Shown: positions 36,518 to 46,270, numbered from the stretch's first letter. The stretch: DNA of 64,000 nt from Psychroflexus aestuariivivens (GCF_004010055.1 NZ_RQVT01000050.1:124001-188000), one strand, 5' to 3'. Translations and numbers: made by a program. Notes: generated by a model from the letters alone, not told the origin.

Positions 36518-37156
36518 ATGTTTCTCGAAAACACAGTCAATCACGAAGAGCAATTTGGATGGATCGAAGTCATTTGCGGAAGTATGTTTTCCGGAAAAAC
36601 TGAAGAATTGATTCGCCGACTAAAGCGCGCGAAATTCGCCAAACAAAAAGTTGAAATTTTTAAACCAGAAATAGATAAACGTTATGATGATCAAGAAGTG
36701 GTTTCGCATGACGATAACGCTATCCGTTCTACACCGGTTCCTGCGGCTGCAAATATAAGATTGTTAGCAGATAGTTGCGATGTGGTTGGTATTGATGAGG
36801 CACAGTTTTTTGATGACGAAATTATTAGTGTTTGCAACGATTTGGCAAATCGTGGCGTCCGTGTTATTGTAGCTGGATTAGATATGGATTTCAAAGGCAA
36901 TCCTTTTGGACCAATGCCTAACTTAATGGCGACAGCGGAATACGTAACCAAAGTTCACGCAGTTTGCACAAGAACAGGGAATTTAGCACAATATAGTTTT
37001 AGGAAATCCACCAAAGAAGATCTCGTGCTTTTGGGTGAAACTGACGAATACGAACCTTTGAGTCGTGCTGCCTATTTTAGAGCAATGCTCAAAGAAAAAG
37101 TGAAACAAATTGAAGTGAAAGATGCACAGGAAATGACTTCAAAAAAAGCCCAATAA
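36518..37156 (+). CDS. tdk: Thymidine kinase
   Basis: It phosphorylates thymidine for nucleotide salvage. The 212-residue type II enzyme has the P-loop GSMFSGKT at 21-28, the catalytic glutamate E94 in [10 protein letters not shown] and the lasso region with [10 protein letters not shown]. The zinc-binding pair is incomplete: VCTRTGN has threonine where many relatives have a second cysteine. The alr ATG directly follows the stop. Confidence 0.94.
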   Translation: MFLENTVNHEEQFGWIEVICGSMFSGKTEELIRRLKRAKFAKQKVEIFKPEIDKRYDDQEVVSHDDNAIRSTPVPAAANIRLLADSCDVVGIDEAQFFDDEIISVCNDLANRGVRVIVAGLDMDFKGNPFGPMPNLMATAEYVTKVHAVCTRTGNLAQYSFRKSTKEDLVLLGETDEYEPLSRAAYFRAMLKEKVKQIEVKDAQEMTSKKAQ

Positions 37157-38260
37157 ATGTCTGGAATTCAAGAAACTCGCCTCGAAATTGATTTGAATGC
37201 TTTGGCTGAAAATTACGCATTGCTCTCCAAAAATTTAAGCCCCAAAACTAAGATGATGGGCGTCGTAAAAGCCTTTGCATACGGTACGGATCCAATCGTT
37301 ATTGGGAAAAAATTGGTAGAACTCGGCGCTGAATTTCTAGCTGTGGCTTATATTGAAGAAGGCGTAAGCCTTCGAAAAGCAGGGATTAAAGTTCCTATTT
37401 TGGTTTTCTATCCTCAACTGAAAGAATTAAATAAATTAGTAGAGTTCAACTTAACTCCTAGTGTGTATAATATTCACTTTTTAGATGGTTTGCGTTGTGA
37501 GCTTAAGTCTTCTGAGATCTTAAATTTCCCTATTCATCTGAAAATTAATACCGGTTTAAATCGACTGGGGTTTGAATTTGATCAACTTCAGGAAATTTCA
37601 GAAATTATTAAAGATGCGGAAACTATAAAACTGTCTGGTCTATTTTCACATTTGGCAGCTTCAGGAAATCTTGATGAAGTTGAATTCACTAAAACGCAAA
37701 TTTCAAAATTCAAAGAAGCCAAAACTTTTTTTGAAGATAGATTTCCTAATCAATTTATTAGTCACATTTGTAATTCTAGTGGCATTATAAATTATCCGGA
37801 AGCAGAATTCGACATGGTTAGGGCTGGAATAGCACTTTACGGATATGGAAACAATCCAAAAGAACACCAAATGCTAAAACCTGTGGCGAGTCTGAAAACG
37901 ATTATTGCACAACTTCGACATATTCAAATCGGTGATAGCGTTGGATACGAAAGGAAATTTAAAGCGACAACAGCTTCAAAAATAGCAACTTTACCACTAG
38001 GTTATGCCGATGGTATTTCAAGAATATTTGGCAATGGCAATTCAGAAGTTCTCATCAATGGTAAAACAGCACCGATTGTTGGCAATGTTTGTATGGATAC
38101 TTTAATGGTAGATGTTACTGGTATCGATTGTGACGAAGGTGATGAAGTTGAAATCTTTGGAAAAAATCATTCTGTATTAAAATTCGATAAAGCTAAACAA
38201 ACCATCCCTTATGAAATTATTACAAGAATTTCTCAACGCGTCACTCGTTACTTCATTTAA
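37157..38260 (+). CDS. alr: Alanine racemase
   Basis: It makes D-alanine for peptidoglycan. In 367 residues the PLP lysine is K38 in MGVVKAFAYG, where most homologs have KANAYG, and the second catalytic base is Y264 in SVGYERKF. The substrate-facing MVRAGIALYG block is present. It starts directly after the tdk stop, so the two are one transcript. Confidence 0.93.
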   Translation: MSGIQETRLEIDLNALAENYALLSKNLSPKTKMMGVVKAFAYGTDPIVIGKKLVELGAEFLAVAYIEEGVSLRKAGIKVPILVFYPQLKELNKLVEFNLTPSVYNIHFLDGLRCELKSSEILNFPIHLKINTGLNRLGFEFDQLQEISEIIKDAETIKLSGLFSHLAASGNLDEVEFTKTQISKFKEAKTFFEDRFPNQFISHICNSSGIINYPEAEFDMVRAGIALYGYGNNPKEHQMLKPVASLKTIIAQLRHIQIGDSVGYERKFKATTASKIATLPLGYADGISRIFGNGNSEVLINGKTAPIVGNVCMDTLMVDVTGIDCDEGDEVEIFGKNHSVLKFDKAKQTIPYEIITRISQRVTRYFI

Positions 38261-38425
38261 CTGGGTTTCTTTTGAAAAAAAACTACTGTTTAAGATTTTC
38301 AAATAATTTTTCCTGGATTTAGAGAAAACATTTCCTTCAATATTATTCTAAATTTTAAAAAAAAATTCGCAATAAATATAATCAGTTTAGGTTAGTAGTT
38401 TTAAAACCTTGTCATCTGAAAACAT

Positions 38426-38433
38426 TAAATTTG
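38426..38433 (+). promoter_or_regulatory. Candidate -7 element of uvrC
   Basis: TAAATTTG matches TANNTTTG, 15 bases before the ATG, which would give a very short leader. Confidence 0.3.
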
Positions 38434-38448
38434 TGAGTGACATAATTT

Positions 38449-40245
38449 ATGGAATCTACAGATTTAGACATACAAGTAAAAACCCTTCCCGAAAGTCCGG
38501 GCGTTTATCAATATTACGATAAAGACGACCGCATTTTGTATGTCGGAAAAGCTAAAAACTTAAAAAAAAGGGTTTCATCTTATTTCAACAAGCAGCACGA
38601 CAGTCATAGAATTGCTGTGATGGTCAAAAAAATCAGAAACATTAAACACATTGTGGTGGATTCTGAAATGGATGCTCTATTGTTGGAAAATAATCTGATC
38701 AAAAAACATCAGCCAAGATTCAATGTGATGCTGCGCGATGACAAAACTTATCCTTGGCTTTGCATAAAAAATGAACGTTTCCCTCGCGTATTTTTGACAC
38801 GACAAGTCATCAAAGACGGTAGTGAATATTTTGGCCCTTACCCCAGCGTAAGAACCGTCAAAACTTTGTTAGGACTCATCAAAGGTTTGTATCAATTGCG
38901 TACTTGCAACTATGATTTGTCCGAAACCAAAATCCAAAATGGAAAATATAAAGTTTGCCTAGAATACCACTTGGGCAACTGCCAAGGCCCATGTGAAGAT
39001 TTGCAGGATGAAGAAGAATATCTCAAGCAAATTGAAGCAATTCGTAATATCGTGAAGGGAAATTTAAAAGATTCTCTAAGGAATTTCAAAGTGCAAATGA
39101 TGGCTTTAGCAGATGATATGCGCTTTGAAGAAGCTGAAAAAGTCAAGCGAAAAATTAAGGTTTTAGAAAATTATCAAGCGAAATCTACAGTTGTCAATCC
39201 AAAAATAAATAATGTAGATGTGTTTTCAATCGTCAGTGACGAAGGTTACGGATATGTGAATTTCCTTCAGATTTCTCATGGTGCCATCATCCGATCTCAC
39301 ACCATAGAAATGAAAAAAAAGTTAGATGAATCTGACAAAGAATTGCTAGAACTCGGCATTACAGAAATCAGACAGCGATTCGAATCGAAATCACCGATGA
39401 TTTATGTTCCTTTTGAAGTAGAAGCTGGTGAAAACGTAAGCGTTGTTGCACCAAAACTCGGCGATAAAAAAGCTATTGTAGATTTATCGACCAGAAATGC
39501 AAAATATTTCAGAATGGAGCGTTTCAAACAAATGAAAATTGTAGATCCGGACAGACACACCAATCGTTTGATGGCACAAATGAAAGAAGATCTACGTCTT
39601 CATGAAGAACCTAGACACATAGAATGTTTTGACAATTCAAATATACAAGGCTCCAATCCTGTCGCTGCCTGTGTAGTTTTCAAAAATGGAAAACCCAGCA
39701 AGAAAGATTATAGAAAATTCAATATAAAAACGGTTGAAGGTCCGGATGATTTCGCCTCTATGGAGGAAGTTGTTTACAGACGCTACCGCAGATTATTAGA
39801 AGAAGACGAACCGCTACCACAACTTGTAATAGTTGATGGCGGTAAAGGCCAACTTTCGTCTGGTGTAAAAGCACTTGAAAGGCTTGGTCTAAGAGGAAAA
39901 CTACCAATTATTGGAATTGCCAAGCGTCTAGAAGAATTATTCTACCCTGGAGACCAATATCCTCTATATTTGGATAAAAAAACCGAAACACTTAAAATCA
40001 TCCAACAACTTAGAAATGAAGCCCACAGGTTTGGAATTACTTTTCACAGAAACAAACGTAGTAAAAATGCCATTGGTACAGAACTTGAAGAAATACCAGG
40101 CATTGGCGAAAAAACAGCGGTAGAATTATTACAACATTTTCGGTCGATTTCTAAAGTGAAAAAAGCCAGTAGAGAAGACTTAGAATCTGTAGTAGGGGTT
40201 TCTAGAGCAGCAATTATTTACAATCATTACCAAGATCAATTATGA
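38449..40245 (+). CDS. uvrC: UvrABC excinuclease subunit C
   Basis: UvrC makes both cuts in nucleotide excision repair. The 598-residue protein has the GIY-YIG nuclease at the N-terminus (GVYQYYDKDD and ILYVGKAKNLKKRV), a UVR motif in the middle (DDMRFEEAEKVKRKI), the RNase H-like C-terminal nuclease (ECFDNSNIQGS and VIVDGGKGQLS) and closing helix-hairpin-helix repeats (IPGIGEKTAVELL). Its stop overlaps the patatin gene start by 4 bases. Confidence 0.96.
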   Translation: MESTDLDIQVKTLPESPGVYQYYDKDDRILYVGKAKNLKKRVSSYFNKQHDSHRIAVMVKKIRNIKHIVVDSEMDALLLENNLIKKHQPRFNVMLRDDKTYPWLCIKNERFPRVFLTRQVIKDGSEYFGPYPSVRTVKTLLGLIKGLYQLRTCNYDLSETKIQNGKYKVCLEYHLGNCQGPCEDLQDEEEYLKQIEAIRNIVKGNLKDSLRNFKVQMMALADDMRFEEAEKVKRKIKVLENYQAKSTVVNPKINNVDVFSIVSDEGYGYVNFLQISHGAIIRSHTIEMKKKLDESDKELLELGITEIRQRFESKSPMIYVPFEVEAGENVSVVAPKLGDKKAIVDLSTRNAKYFRMERFKQMKIVDPDRHTNRLMAQMKEDLRLHEEPRHIECFDNSNIQGSNPVAACVVFKNGKPSKKDYRKFNIKTVEGPDDFASMEEVVYRRYRRLLEEDEPLPQLVIVDGGKGQLSSGVKALERLGLRGKLPIIGIAKRLEELFYPGDQYPLYLDKKTETLKIIQQLRNEAHRFGITFHRNKRSKNAIGTELEEIPGIGEKTAVELLQHFRSISKVKKASREDLESVVGVSRAAIIYNHYQDQL

Positions 40246-42485
40246 AAGCTAAATTTATTTTTTTCTTATTTCCTGTTTTCGTTTTTGGCCAGTTTTTAGA
40301 AAATCCCAAACTAAAATCTTTAGCACAAAGCGGAAAAGACGTTAAAGTCGGTTTAGTCTTAAGTGGCGGTGGAGCTAAAGGTTTAGCCCATATTGGAGCT
40401 ATTAAAGTAATTGAAGAAGCTGGTGTAAAAATTGATTATATTGCTGGGACTAGCATGGGCGCCGTTATTGGCGGTTTATATGCGGCAGGCTATACTTCCA
40501 AACAATTAGATTCCATTTTCAGGACAACGAACTTTGAAAGTTTAATTCAGGATGACTTGCCACGAGACGCCAAAAGTTTTTATGAAAAGAGAGAATCTGA
40601 ACGTTATGTTTTGAAATTGCCGTTTGATAATTTCAAACTCAGTTTGCCGTCGGGCTTATCCAAAGGGCAGAATGTTTACAACTTATATGCTCAACTTTTG
40701 GCTCACATCAACATTGAAGATTTCAGTAAATTACCGATTCCTTTTTTTTGCATAGCAACCAATGTAGAAACCGGAAGCCAAATTATTTTGGATCATGGCA
40801 ATTTGGCTAATTCTATTTCTGCGAGTGGTGCTATTCCTACGCTTTTTAGCCCCGTTTACATCGATGGAATGATGTTGACAGATGGCGGTGTGATTAATAA
40901 TTATCCAATAGATGAGCTAAGGTCTAAAGATGTAGACATTATTATTGGTGTCGATGTTCAAGACAATTTAAGAGATAAGGAAGAGTTGGTCAGTGGTTTT
41001 GATATTCTTACACAAGTGAATAATTTCCGAACCATAAAAGCGATGAATGAAAAAAGTAAACAAACTGATGTTTATATAAGACCTGATATCGATGATTTTA
41101 ACGTGTTATCTTTTGATGAAGGTGAACAAATTATAGAAAATGGAAAAGAAGCTGCAAAAGATGTTATCGAAGAATTGAAAAAAATAAGTAGTCTTCAGAA
41201 TCGAAAAACTCAAAGAAAACCTGTTAAGTTGATAGATTCACTTCAAATTAAAAAAATAAGAATTAAAGGAAATACAGACTATCCAAGAAATTACATTCGT
41301 GGTAAATTGAAAATAAATCTAAACGAAAAGATTCCCTATAATTTATTGAATGAAGGTCTGAACAATTTAGCTGCCACAGGAAATTTCAATAAAATCAATT
41401 ATAATATAGTTTACGAAGATGGTGAACAAGTTTTGAATCTGGAAGTTTTTGAAAGTGAACAAAATACCTTATTGAAGTTTGGTGTTCACTACGACCAACT
41501 TTACAAAACCAGTTTTTTAACCAATCTAACCCAAAAAAGCCTATTTCTAACCAATGATGTAGCTTCACTCGATCTTATTTTGGGCGATAATGTTAGATAC
41601 AGGTTTGATTATTATATCGACAAAGGTCGGTATTGGAGTATCGGTGTTACTTCCAGATACAACAGGTTTGAGGATAATGTGAATTTTGAATTTATTCAGC
41701 AAAATATTGGTAATTTAGATCCAAGTGAACTCAATCAAGTTCAGCTTCAAAATGAAGATTTTACCAACAGAATTTATGCTGAAACTTTTCTATCACAAGA
41801 TTTCAAATTTGGACTTGGAGCAGAATACAAGTTTTTAAAAGCTTCTACAGAAACATTTATCAATAATCCAGATGAGAATGAATTTGAAACAGTCATTGAA
41901 CGGGACAAACTGGCAAGTGTTTATGGCTATTTGCGGGTGGACACAATGGACGATAAATTTTTTCCAAGTTCAGGGTATTACTTTTCTGGCGATTTGAATA
42001 TATATTTCCCCGTTTTCAGCGATTATTCTGAATTTGCCATTGCTAAAGGTGAGATTGCGTATGCAAAAAATTTGCTTCCTAATTTTTCTGCTTTCATTTC
42101 TTCTGAATTAGGTTTCAGAACTGGCAACGAAAACTTAGCTGGATTGAATTTCTTTTTAGGTGGTTTTGGCAACCAAACTATAAATAATTTCAGTCACTTT
42201 TTGGGATACGATTTTTTTGCTTTAACCGCCAATTCTTATATCAAAGGTAAGTTACAATTGGATTATAATTTCTACAACAAAACCCATTTACTGCTTTCTG
42301 CAAATTATGCCAATGTGGAAGACGACTTATTATCTACAGGAAACTGGCTAAGCACACCTGAATTTTCTGGCTATTCTATAGGTTTAGGTAGCAAAACTAT
42401 TTTAGGCCCTATTGATTTAAAATATGCGTATTCTCCAGAAACCAAAGAAAGCATTTGGTATATTAGTATTGGGTATTGGTTTTAA
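40242..42485 (+). CDS. Patatin-like phospholipase with POTRA and outer-membrane beta barrel
   Basis: The 747-residue protein has a signal peptide (MKAKFIFFLFPVFVFG), a patatin lipase domain at about 34-320 with the GGGAKG oxyanion motif, S71 in GTSMG and D214 in the TDGG motif, a POTRA-like domain at about 330-410, and a C-terminal BamA/Omp85-like barrel ending in YWF. This is the PlpD-type (type Vd) layout, in which the barrel carries the lipase domain outward or anchors it. Likely substrates are phospholipids, which is family knowledge. It overlaps uvrC by ATGA, so the two may be co-translated. Confidence 0.88.
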   Translation: MKAKFIFFLFPVFVFGQFLENPKLKSLAQSGKDVKVGLVLSGGGAKGLAHIGAIKVIEEAGVKIDYIAGTSMGAVIGGLYAAGYTSKQLDSIFRTTNFESLIQDDLPRDAKSFYEKRESERYVLKLPFDNFKLSLPSGLSKGQNVYNLYAQLLAHINIEDFSKLPIPFFCIATNVETGSQIILDHGNLANSISASGAIPTLFSPVYIDGMMLTDGGVINNYPIDELRSKDVDIIIGVDVQDNLRDKEELVSGFDILTQVNNFRTIKAMNEKSKQTDVYIRPDIDDFNVLSFDEGEQIIENGKEAAKDVIEELKKISSLQNRKTQRKPVKLIDSLQIKKIRIKGNTDYPRNYIRGKLKINLNEKIPYNLLNEGLNNLAATGNFNKINYNIVYEDGEQVLNLEVFESEQNTLLKFGVHYDQLYKTSFLTNLTQKSLFLTNDVASLDLILGDNVRYRFDYYIDKGRYWSIGVTSRYNRFEDNVNFEFIQQNIGNLDPSELNQVQLQNEDFTNRIYAETFLSQDFKFGLGAEYKFLKASTETFINNPDENEFETVIERDKLASVYGYLRVDTMDDKFFPSSGYYFSGDLNIYFPVFSDYSEFAIAKGEIAYAKNLLPNFSAFISSELGFRTGNENLAGLNFFLGGFGNQTINNFSHFLGYDFFALTANSYIKGKLQLDYNFYNKTHLLLSANYANVEDDLLSTGNWLSTPEFSGYSIGLGSKTILGPIDLKYAYSPETKESIWYISIGYWF

Positions 42486-42525
42486 AAAAAAAGATCCAGT
42501 TTCAAAATTCTGAAACTAGACCTTT
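42484..42525 (-). terminator. Intrinsic terminator of hppD
   Basis: On the minus strand AAAGGTCTAGTTTC pairs fully with GAAACTGGATCTTT using two G-T pairs, then nine T. It also has a weaker plus-strand form (two mismatches) for the patatin gene. Confidence 0.75.
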
Positions 42526-42545
42526 TTATATTAAATTGAAATTCC

Positions 42546-43706
42546 TTACAAAGTTCCTCTCAAACCTTGTTCTCTTTCGATAGATTCAAATAAAGCTTTG
42601 AAATTTCCTGCACCAAATCCACGTGCGCCCATTCTTTGAATAATTTCGAAAAATAATGTTGGACGATCTTGGATAGGTTTTGTGAAAATTTGTAGCAAGT
42701 AGCCTTCATCATCTGCATCGACCATGATACCTAAACTTTGCAAAGTTTTCAAATCTTCACTAAGTTCATGGTCAAATTCTTCTAATCTTAATGGAATTGC
42801 GTCATAATACGTTTCTGGCGGCGTAGACAAAAACTCTACACCACGTGAACGCAAGTCAGATACTGTTTGAATTATATCATCCGTGGCAACTGCGATGTGT
42901 TGCACACCAGCGCCTTCATAAAAGTCTAAGTATTCTTCAATTTGAGATTTTTTCTTGCCTTCAGCAGGTTCGTTAATAGGGAACTTAATTCGACCGTTGC
43001 CATTACTCATTACTTTACTCATCAAGGCAGAATATTCCGTGTGGATTTGTTTGTCATCAAAAGATAAGAAATTGACAAATCCCATGACATCTTCGTACCA
43101 TTTCACCCAGGTATTCATTTCGTTCCATCCGACATTGCCAACCATGTGATCTATGTATTTCAAACCAACTGGCTCTGGTTTATAATCTGAATCCCAAGCC
43201 ACAAATCCAGGCATAAATTTGCCTTTGTAATTTTTACGTTCAACAAATAGGTGAACAGTTTCGCCATAAGTATAAATTCCAGATTTTACAATTTCACCGT
43301 GTTCGTCTTTTTCTACCGTTGGTTCCATAAAGGATTTAGCACCGCGTTTGGTGGTTTCTTCCCAAGACAATTTAGCGTCTTCCACCCAAAGTGCAATTAC
43401 TTTCACACCGTCACCATGTTTTACAATATGATCATTAATCGGGTTCTTCGAACTTAAAGGTGAAGTTAAAACTAATCTGATTTTGTCTTGTTTCAACACA
43501 TAGGAAACACTGTCTTTACTTCCTGTTTCTAAACCTTTATAAGCGTAAGATTGAAACCCAAAAGCTGTTTTATAAAAATGGGCGGCTTGTTTTGCATTCC
43601 CTACGAAAAGTTCAACGTGGTCGGTTCCTAGAAGTGGCAAAAAGTCTTGCGCACCGTCAAATATTTTTTCTAAACCGTAGTTTACTGATTTTACTTCTTT
43701 TTTCAT
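42546..43706 (-). CDS. hppD: 4-hydroxyphenylpyruvate dioxygenase
   Basis: It converts 4-hydroxyphenylpyruvate to homogentisate in tyrosine breakdown. The 386-residue protein has two vicinal-oxygen-chelate halves. The iron triad reads as H187 (IDHMVG), H270 (GVQHIAVATDDI) and E354 (LFFEIIQRMG). The product is the substrate of the neighbouring HmgA, 120 bases upstream on the same strand, so the two form a catabolic operon. Later steps, maleylacetoacetate isomerase and fumarylacetoacetase, are not in the window. Confidence 0.95.
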   Translation of the reverse strand: MKKEVKSVNYGLEKIFDGAQDFLPLLGTDHVELFVGNAKQAAHFYKTAFGFQSYAYKGLETGSKDSVSYVLKQDKIRLVLTSPLSSKNPINDHIVKHGDGVKVIALWVEDAKLSWEETTKRGAKSFMEPTVEKDEHGEIVKSGIYTYGETVHLFVERKNYKGKFMPGFVAWDSDYKPEPVGLKYIDHMVGNVGWNEMNTWVKWYEDVMGFVNFLSFDDKQIHTEYSALMSKVMSNGNGRIKFPINEPAEGKKKSQIEEYLDFYEGAGVQHIAVATDDIIQTVSDLRSRGVEFLSTPPETYYDAIPLRLEEFDHELSEDLKTLQSLGIMVDADDEGYLLQIFTKPIQDRPTLFFEIIQRMGARGFGAGNFKALFESIEREQGLRGTL

Positions 43707-43826
43707 TTTAAAATATTTTATTTGGAAATTTGCTAATTGTAGAATTCAAAATTTATATTTTTTTCTTCCACCAATTAACAAATTCTCATTTATACTTTAT
43801 TATTATAAATTAAATTATTCCGATTT

Positions 43827-44993
43827 TCAATGATTCTCTTTTAACCAGGATTTGTGGTAAGAATCATCGACGATTTCCATGCCTTCTTCAGTAATCTGAA
43901 GCGGCTTAAAAGTATCTACCATCACGGCCAATTCTTCTGTTTTTGTTTGTCCAATACTTCGCTCTACAGCGCCAGGATGTGGTCCATGAGGAATTCCAGC
44001 TGGGTGAAGCGAAATATGTCCTGCTTCAATGTCATTTCGACTCATAAAATCACCGTCGACATAATACAATACTTCGTCACTGTCAATATTACTGTGATTG
44101 TATGGTGCTGGAATACTTTCTGGATGATAATCGTACAATCGCGGACAGAAAGAACAAACTACAAACGCATCGGTTTCAAAAGTTTGATGCACCGGTGGTG
44201 GTTGGTGAATTCGCCCCGTAATTGGTTCAAAATCGTGAATGGAAAATGCATAAGGATAATTGAAACCGTCGTAGCCAACTACATCAAACGGATGTGAAGC
44301 ATAAACCGTATCAAATAATTCATTTTCCTTTTTTATTTTAATTAAAAAATCCCCTTTTTCATCATTCGTTTCCAGTTCATAAGGTTGTCTAAGGTCTCGT
44401 TCACAAAATGGAGCATGTTCCAAAAGTTGTCCAAAATGATTTCGATAGCGTTTTGGCGTATAAATTGGTCTTCGAGATTCTACAATAAACAAGCGATTAT
44501 CTTCGGTTTCAAAATCGATTTTGTAAATAATTCCGCGCGGAATCAACAAATAATCGCCGTATTCAAAATCGAGGTTACCAAGATGAGTACGCAATTTTCC
44601 TTTGCCCTTATGAATAAATAAAAGTTCATCGGCATCGGCATTTTTATAAAAATAATCTTGACTAGGAGCGGTCGGTGCTGCCAAAATAATACTGACATCG
44701 GAATTGTGCATTACAGTTGTGCGGCTGTCCAAATAATCTGGTTGTGGCACTGTTTTGAAACCATGAAATTTATAAGATTTCAAATTGGTTTCCACAGCAA
44801 TTTTTGGCGCAACATTTTTGTGACCCAAAATTTCTTTCACCTGTGTTGGTGGATATTCGTGGTAACTGTTGGATGACATACCGTCAAATCCAATCGTTCC
44901 GAACAATTGTTCATGATATAAAGACCCATCGGGTTTTTTGAAAATCGTGTGTCTTTTGTGTGGTATTTTACCGAGTTTATGATAAAAAGGCAT
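43827..44993 (-). CDS. hmgA: Homogentisate 1,2-dioxygenase
   Basis: It opens the homogentisate ring using Fe(II). The protein is 388 residues from ATG 44993 (MPFYHKLGKIPHKRHTIF); the upstream 16 residues in frame are not family-like. Cupin and iron-site segments are visible: IHQPPPVHQTFE, YNHSNIDSDEVLYYVDG and HPAGIPHGPHPGAVE, giving the expected histidines and glutamate. It is the shorter bacterial type. It lies upstream of hppD; a perfect inverted repeat sits 11 bases before the start. Confidence 0.93.
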   Translation of the reverse strand: MPFYHKLGKIPHKRHTIFKKPDGSLYHEQLFGTIGFDGMSSNSYHEYPPTQVKEILGHKNVAPKIAVETNLKSYKFHGFKTVPQPDYLDSRTTVMHNSDVSIILAAPTAPSQDYFYKNADADELLFIHKGKGKLRTHLGNLDFEYGDYLLIPRGIIYKIDFETEDNRLFIVESRRPIYTPKRYRNHFGQLLEHAPFCERDLRQPYELETNDEKGDFLIKIKKENELFDTVYASHPFDVVGYDGFNYPYAFSIHDFEPITGRIHQPPPVHQTFETDAFVVCSFCPRLYDYHPESIPAPYNHSNIDSDEVLYYVDGDFMSRNDIEAGHISLHPAGIPHGPHPGAVERSIGQTKTEELAVMVDTFKPLQITEEGMEIVDDSYHKSWLKENH

Positions 44994-45004
44994 AATTTTT
45001 AGCG

Positions 45005-45025
45005 TTTTCACAAATATCGTGAAAA
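45005..45025. promoter_or_regulatory. Inverted repeat before hmgA-hppD
   Basis: TTTTCAC (45005-45011) and GTGAAAA (45019-45025) form a perfect 7-base inverted repeat with a 7-base gap, directly upstream of the hmgA ATG. The position fits a repressor operator for tyrosine catabolism or an mRNA leader hairpin. Confidence 0.4.
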
Positions 45026-45082
45026 TAGACGAAAAACCCATCTTTAAGATAGGTTTATTATTTGATTAACGTCTCCAAAAAA

Positions 45083-45796
45083 CTAAACCAAGAGCATCCA
45101 AACTGCCATAACAAGCATGATGCTGTTTTCTATAAAAGTAGCTTCAGTCATTGGTAAATTCAGAGCTGTGCCAAGACAAGCGCATTTTATAGTTTTCTTG
45201 GAAAACAAAGATCTTGTCACGCCAATAGTCGTGATACCAAGTACGATAATCGTTGCGACCAAAGCCACGTCAATTTCAAACCTAAACAAAAACATTAAGC
45301 CCAAAGCAGTTTCTATAAATGGGTAAATCCAGCCGTAGGCCGGAATGGTTTTCGCCAATGGATCGTACATTCTAAAAGAGTTTGGAAAACCCTTGTAATC
45401 TAGAAATTTGAAAAAGCTGAAGACAATGTAAAACAAGCCCATGAAGTCGAACATGAACTGACTGGTTTCCCATGAACTGTAGTTCAGTAAAACTGATGCA
45501 ATACTGATATAAGCAAAAATTAAAAATAATGGGAATAATTGCTGAAATTTGGTTTTTTCATCAATATTTTCTCCTGAAGAATCCTGAAAATCGGATTTTT
45601 TAGAAATTTTATATTTATCAGAAAGTGCATTTTGAAGCGTCTCCAAATTCACGTGTTTCTGCATTTCTAATTTAGCTTCACCTTGATCCAAGTCCACTTC
45701 TACTGAAGTGATATTTTCCAAATCGCTAAGACTATCTTCAACGCTGGCTTTGCAGTTTTGACAAGTCATTCCTGAAACTTTATAAGTGTGTGTCAT
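45083..45796 (-). CDS. Heavy-metal-associated domain fused to MauE/DoxX-like membrane protein
   Basis: From ATG 45796 there are 237 residues. The first 70 are a heavy-metal-associated domain with the metal-binding GMTCQNC motif (CxxC). After a linker come four to five membrane helices from about residue 90 and CACLGTALNLPMTEATF, a two-cysteine motif typical of MauE/DoxX-type redox membrane proteins. It may handle copper or membrane thiol redox; function is inferred. The frame is open to 45850, but the added residues are not HMA-like and a candidate promoter lies there. Confidence 0.82.
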   Translation of the reverse strand: MTHTYKVSGMTCQNCKASVEDSLSDLENITSVEVDLDQGEAKLEMQKHVNLETLQNALSDKYKISKKSDFQDSSGENIDEKTKFQQLFPLFLIFAYISIASVLLNYSSWETSQFMFDFMGLFYIVFSFFKFLDYKGFPNSFRMYDPLAKTIPAYGWIYPFIETALGLMFLFRFEIDVALVATIIVLGITTIGVTRSLFSKKTIKCACLGTALNLPMTEATFIENSIMLVMAVWMLLV

Positions 45797-45817
45797 GATT
45801 TTATATTTTGAATAATA

Positions 45818-45825
45818 CAAAGTTA
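45818..45825 (-). promoter_or_regulatory. Candidate -7 element of the HMA-MauE gene
   Basis: The minus strand reads TAACTTTG, matching TANNTTTG, 21 bases upstream of ATG 45796, which supports that start. Confidence 0.35.
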
Positions 45826-45877
45826 AAACTTCAAAAATTGAAGTCTTCATTTTTCAAAATATAAACAAAAAATTTGT

Positions 45878-46270
45878 CTAGTTTTTCTGGCTTTTTTCTA
45901 GAGAATTTAAAAGTGAAGTATCCGTATTTAGGACATCAATACTGTCGTAATTATTGTATTCTATAATTAAATATTTTTTGGGATATCCAATAATAAGTTG
46001 CTTCAGAAAGCTAGATGTTTTAACTTTGAAAGACTTGATGGCACAAAACCTAACTTTAGTATGAATGAACGGAGAGTCAATATTGAGCTCTTCATCAGAA
46101 ACCTTATAAGTTATAGTTTTTCTTGATAAACTTAAAATCAAGAACCAAAAAGGAATGAAACCAACAAAATAATGTGAAAGATTGCTGTAGAAAATAATTA
46201 AAAAAAACGCCACAATAATCAATAGCCAAAACACGATGGAAATCACAGATAGTTCCGGTTTAAATTTCAT
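45878..46270 (-). CDS. Membrane protein with a bacterial PH-like domain
   Basis: The 130-residue protein has two adjacent membrane helices at the N-terminus (VFWLLIIVAFFLIIFYSN and VGFIPFWFLILSL) followed by a beta-rich soluble part (TITYKVSDEELNIDSPF, ending near LLNSLEKSQKN). This resembles small bacterial PH-domain or YcxB-like proteins, but I am not certain. I chose ATG 46270; a TTG lies six bases upstream. Function is unknown. Confidence 0.6.
   Translation of the reverse strand: MKFKPELSVISIVFWLLIIVAFFLIIFYSNLSHYFVGFIPFWFLILSLSRKTITYKVSDEELNIDSPFIHTKVRFCAIKSFKVKTSSFLKQLIIGYPKKYLIIEYNNYDSIDVLNTDTSLLNSLEKSQKN

Noticed and set aside
38404-38415. A 12-base match (AAACCTTGTCAT) with 58373-58384 in another intergenic region
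   Set aside because: Repeats of this length are frequent by chance in 64 kb of AT-rich DNA, and the flanks do not match.
43854-44297. A 147-codon plus-strand frame inside hmgA
   Set aside because: Antisense shadow of a conserved enzyme; no start context or family features.
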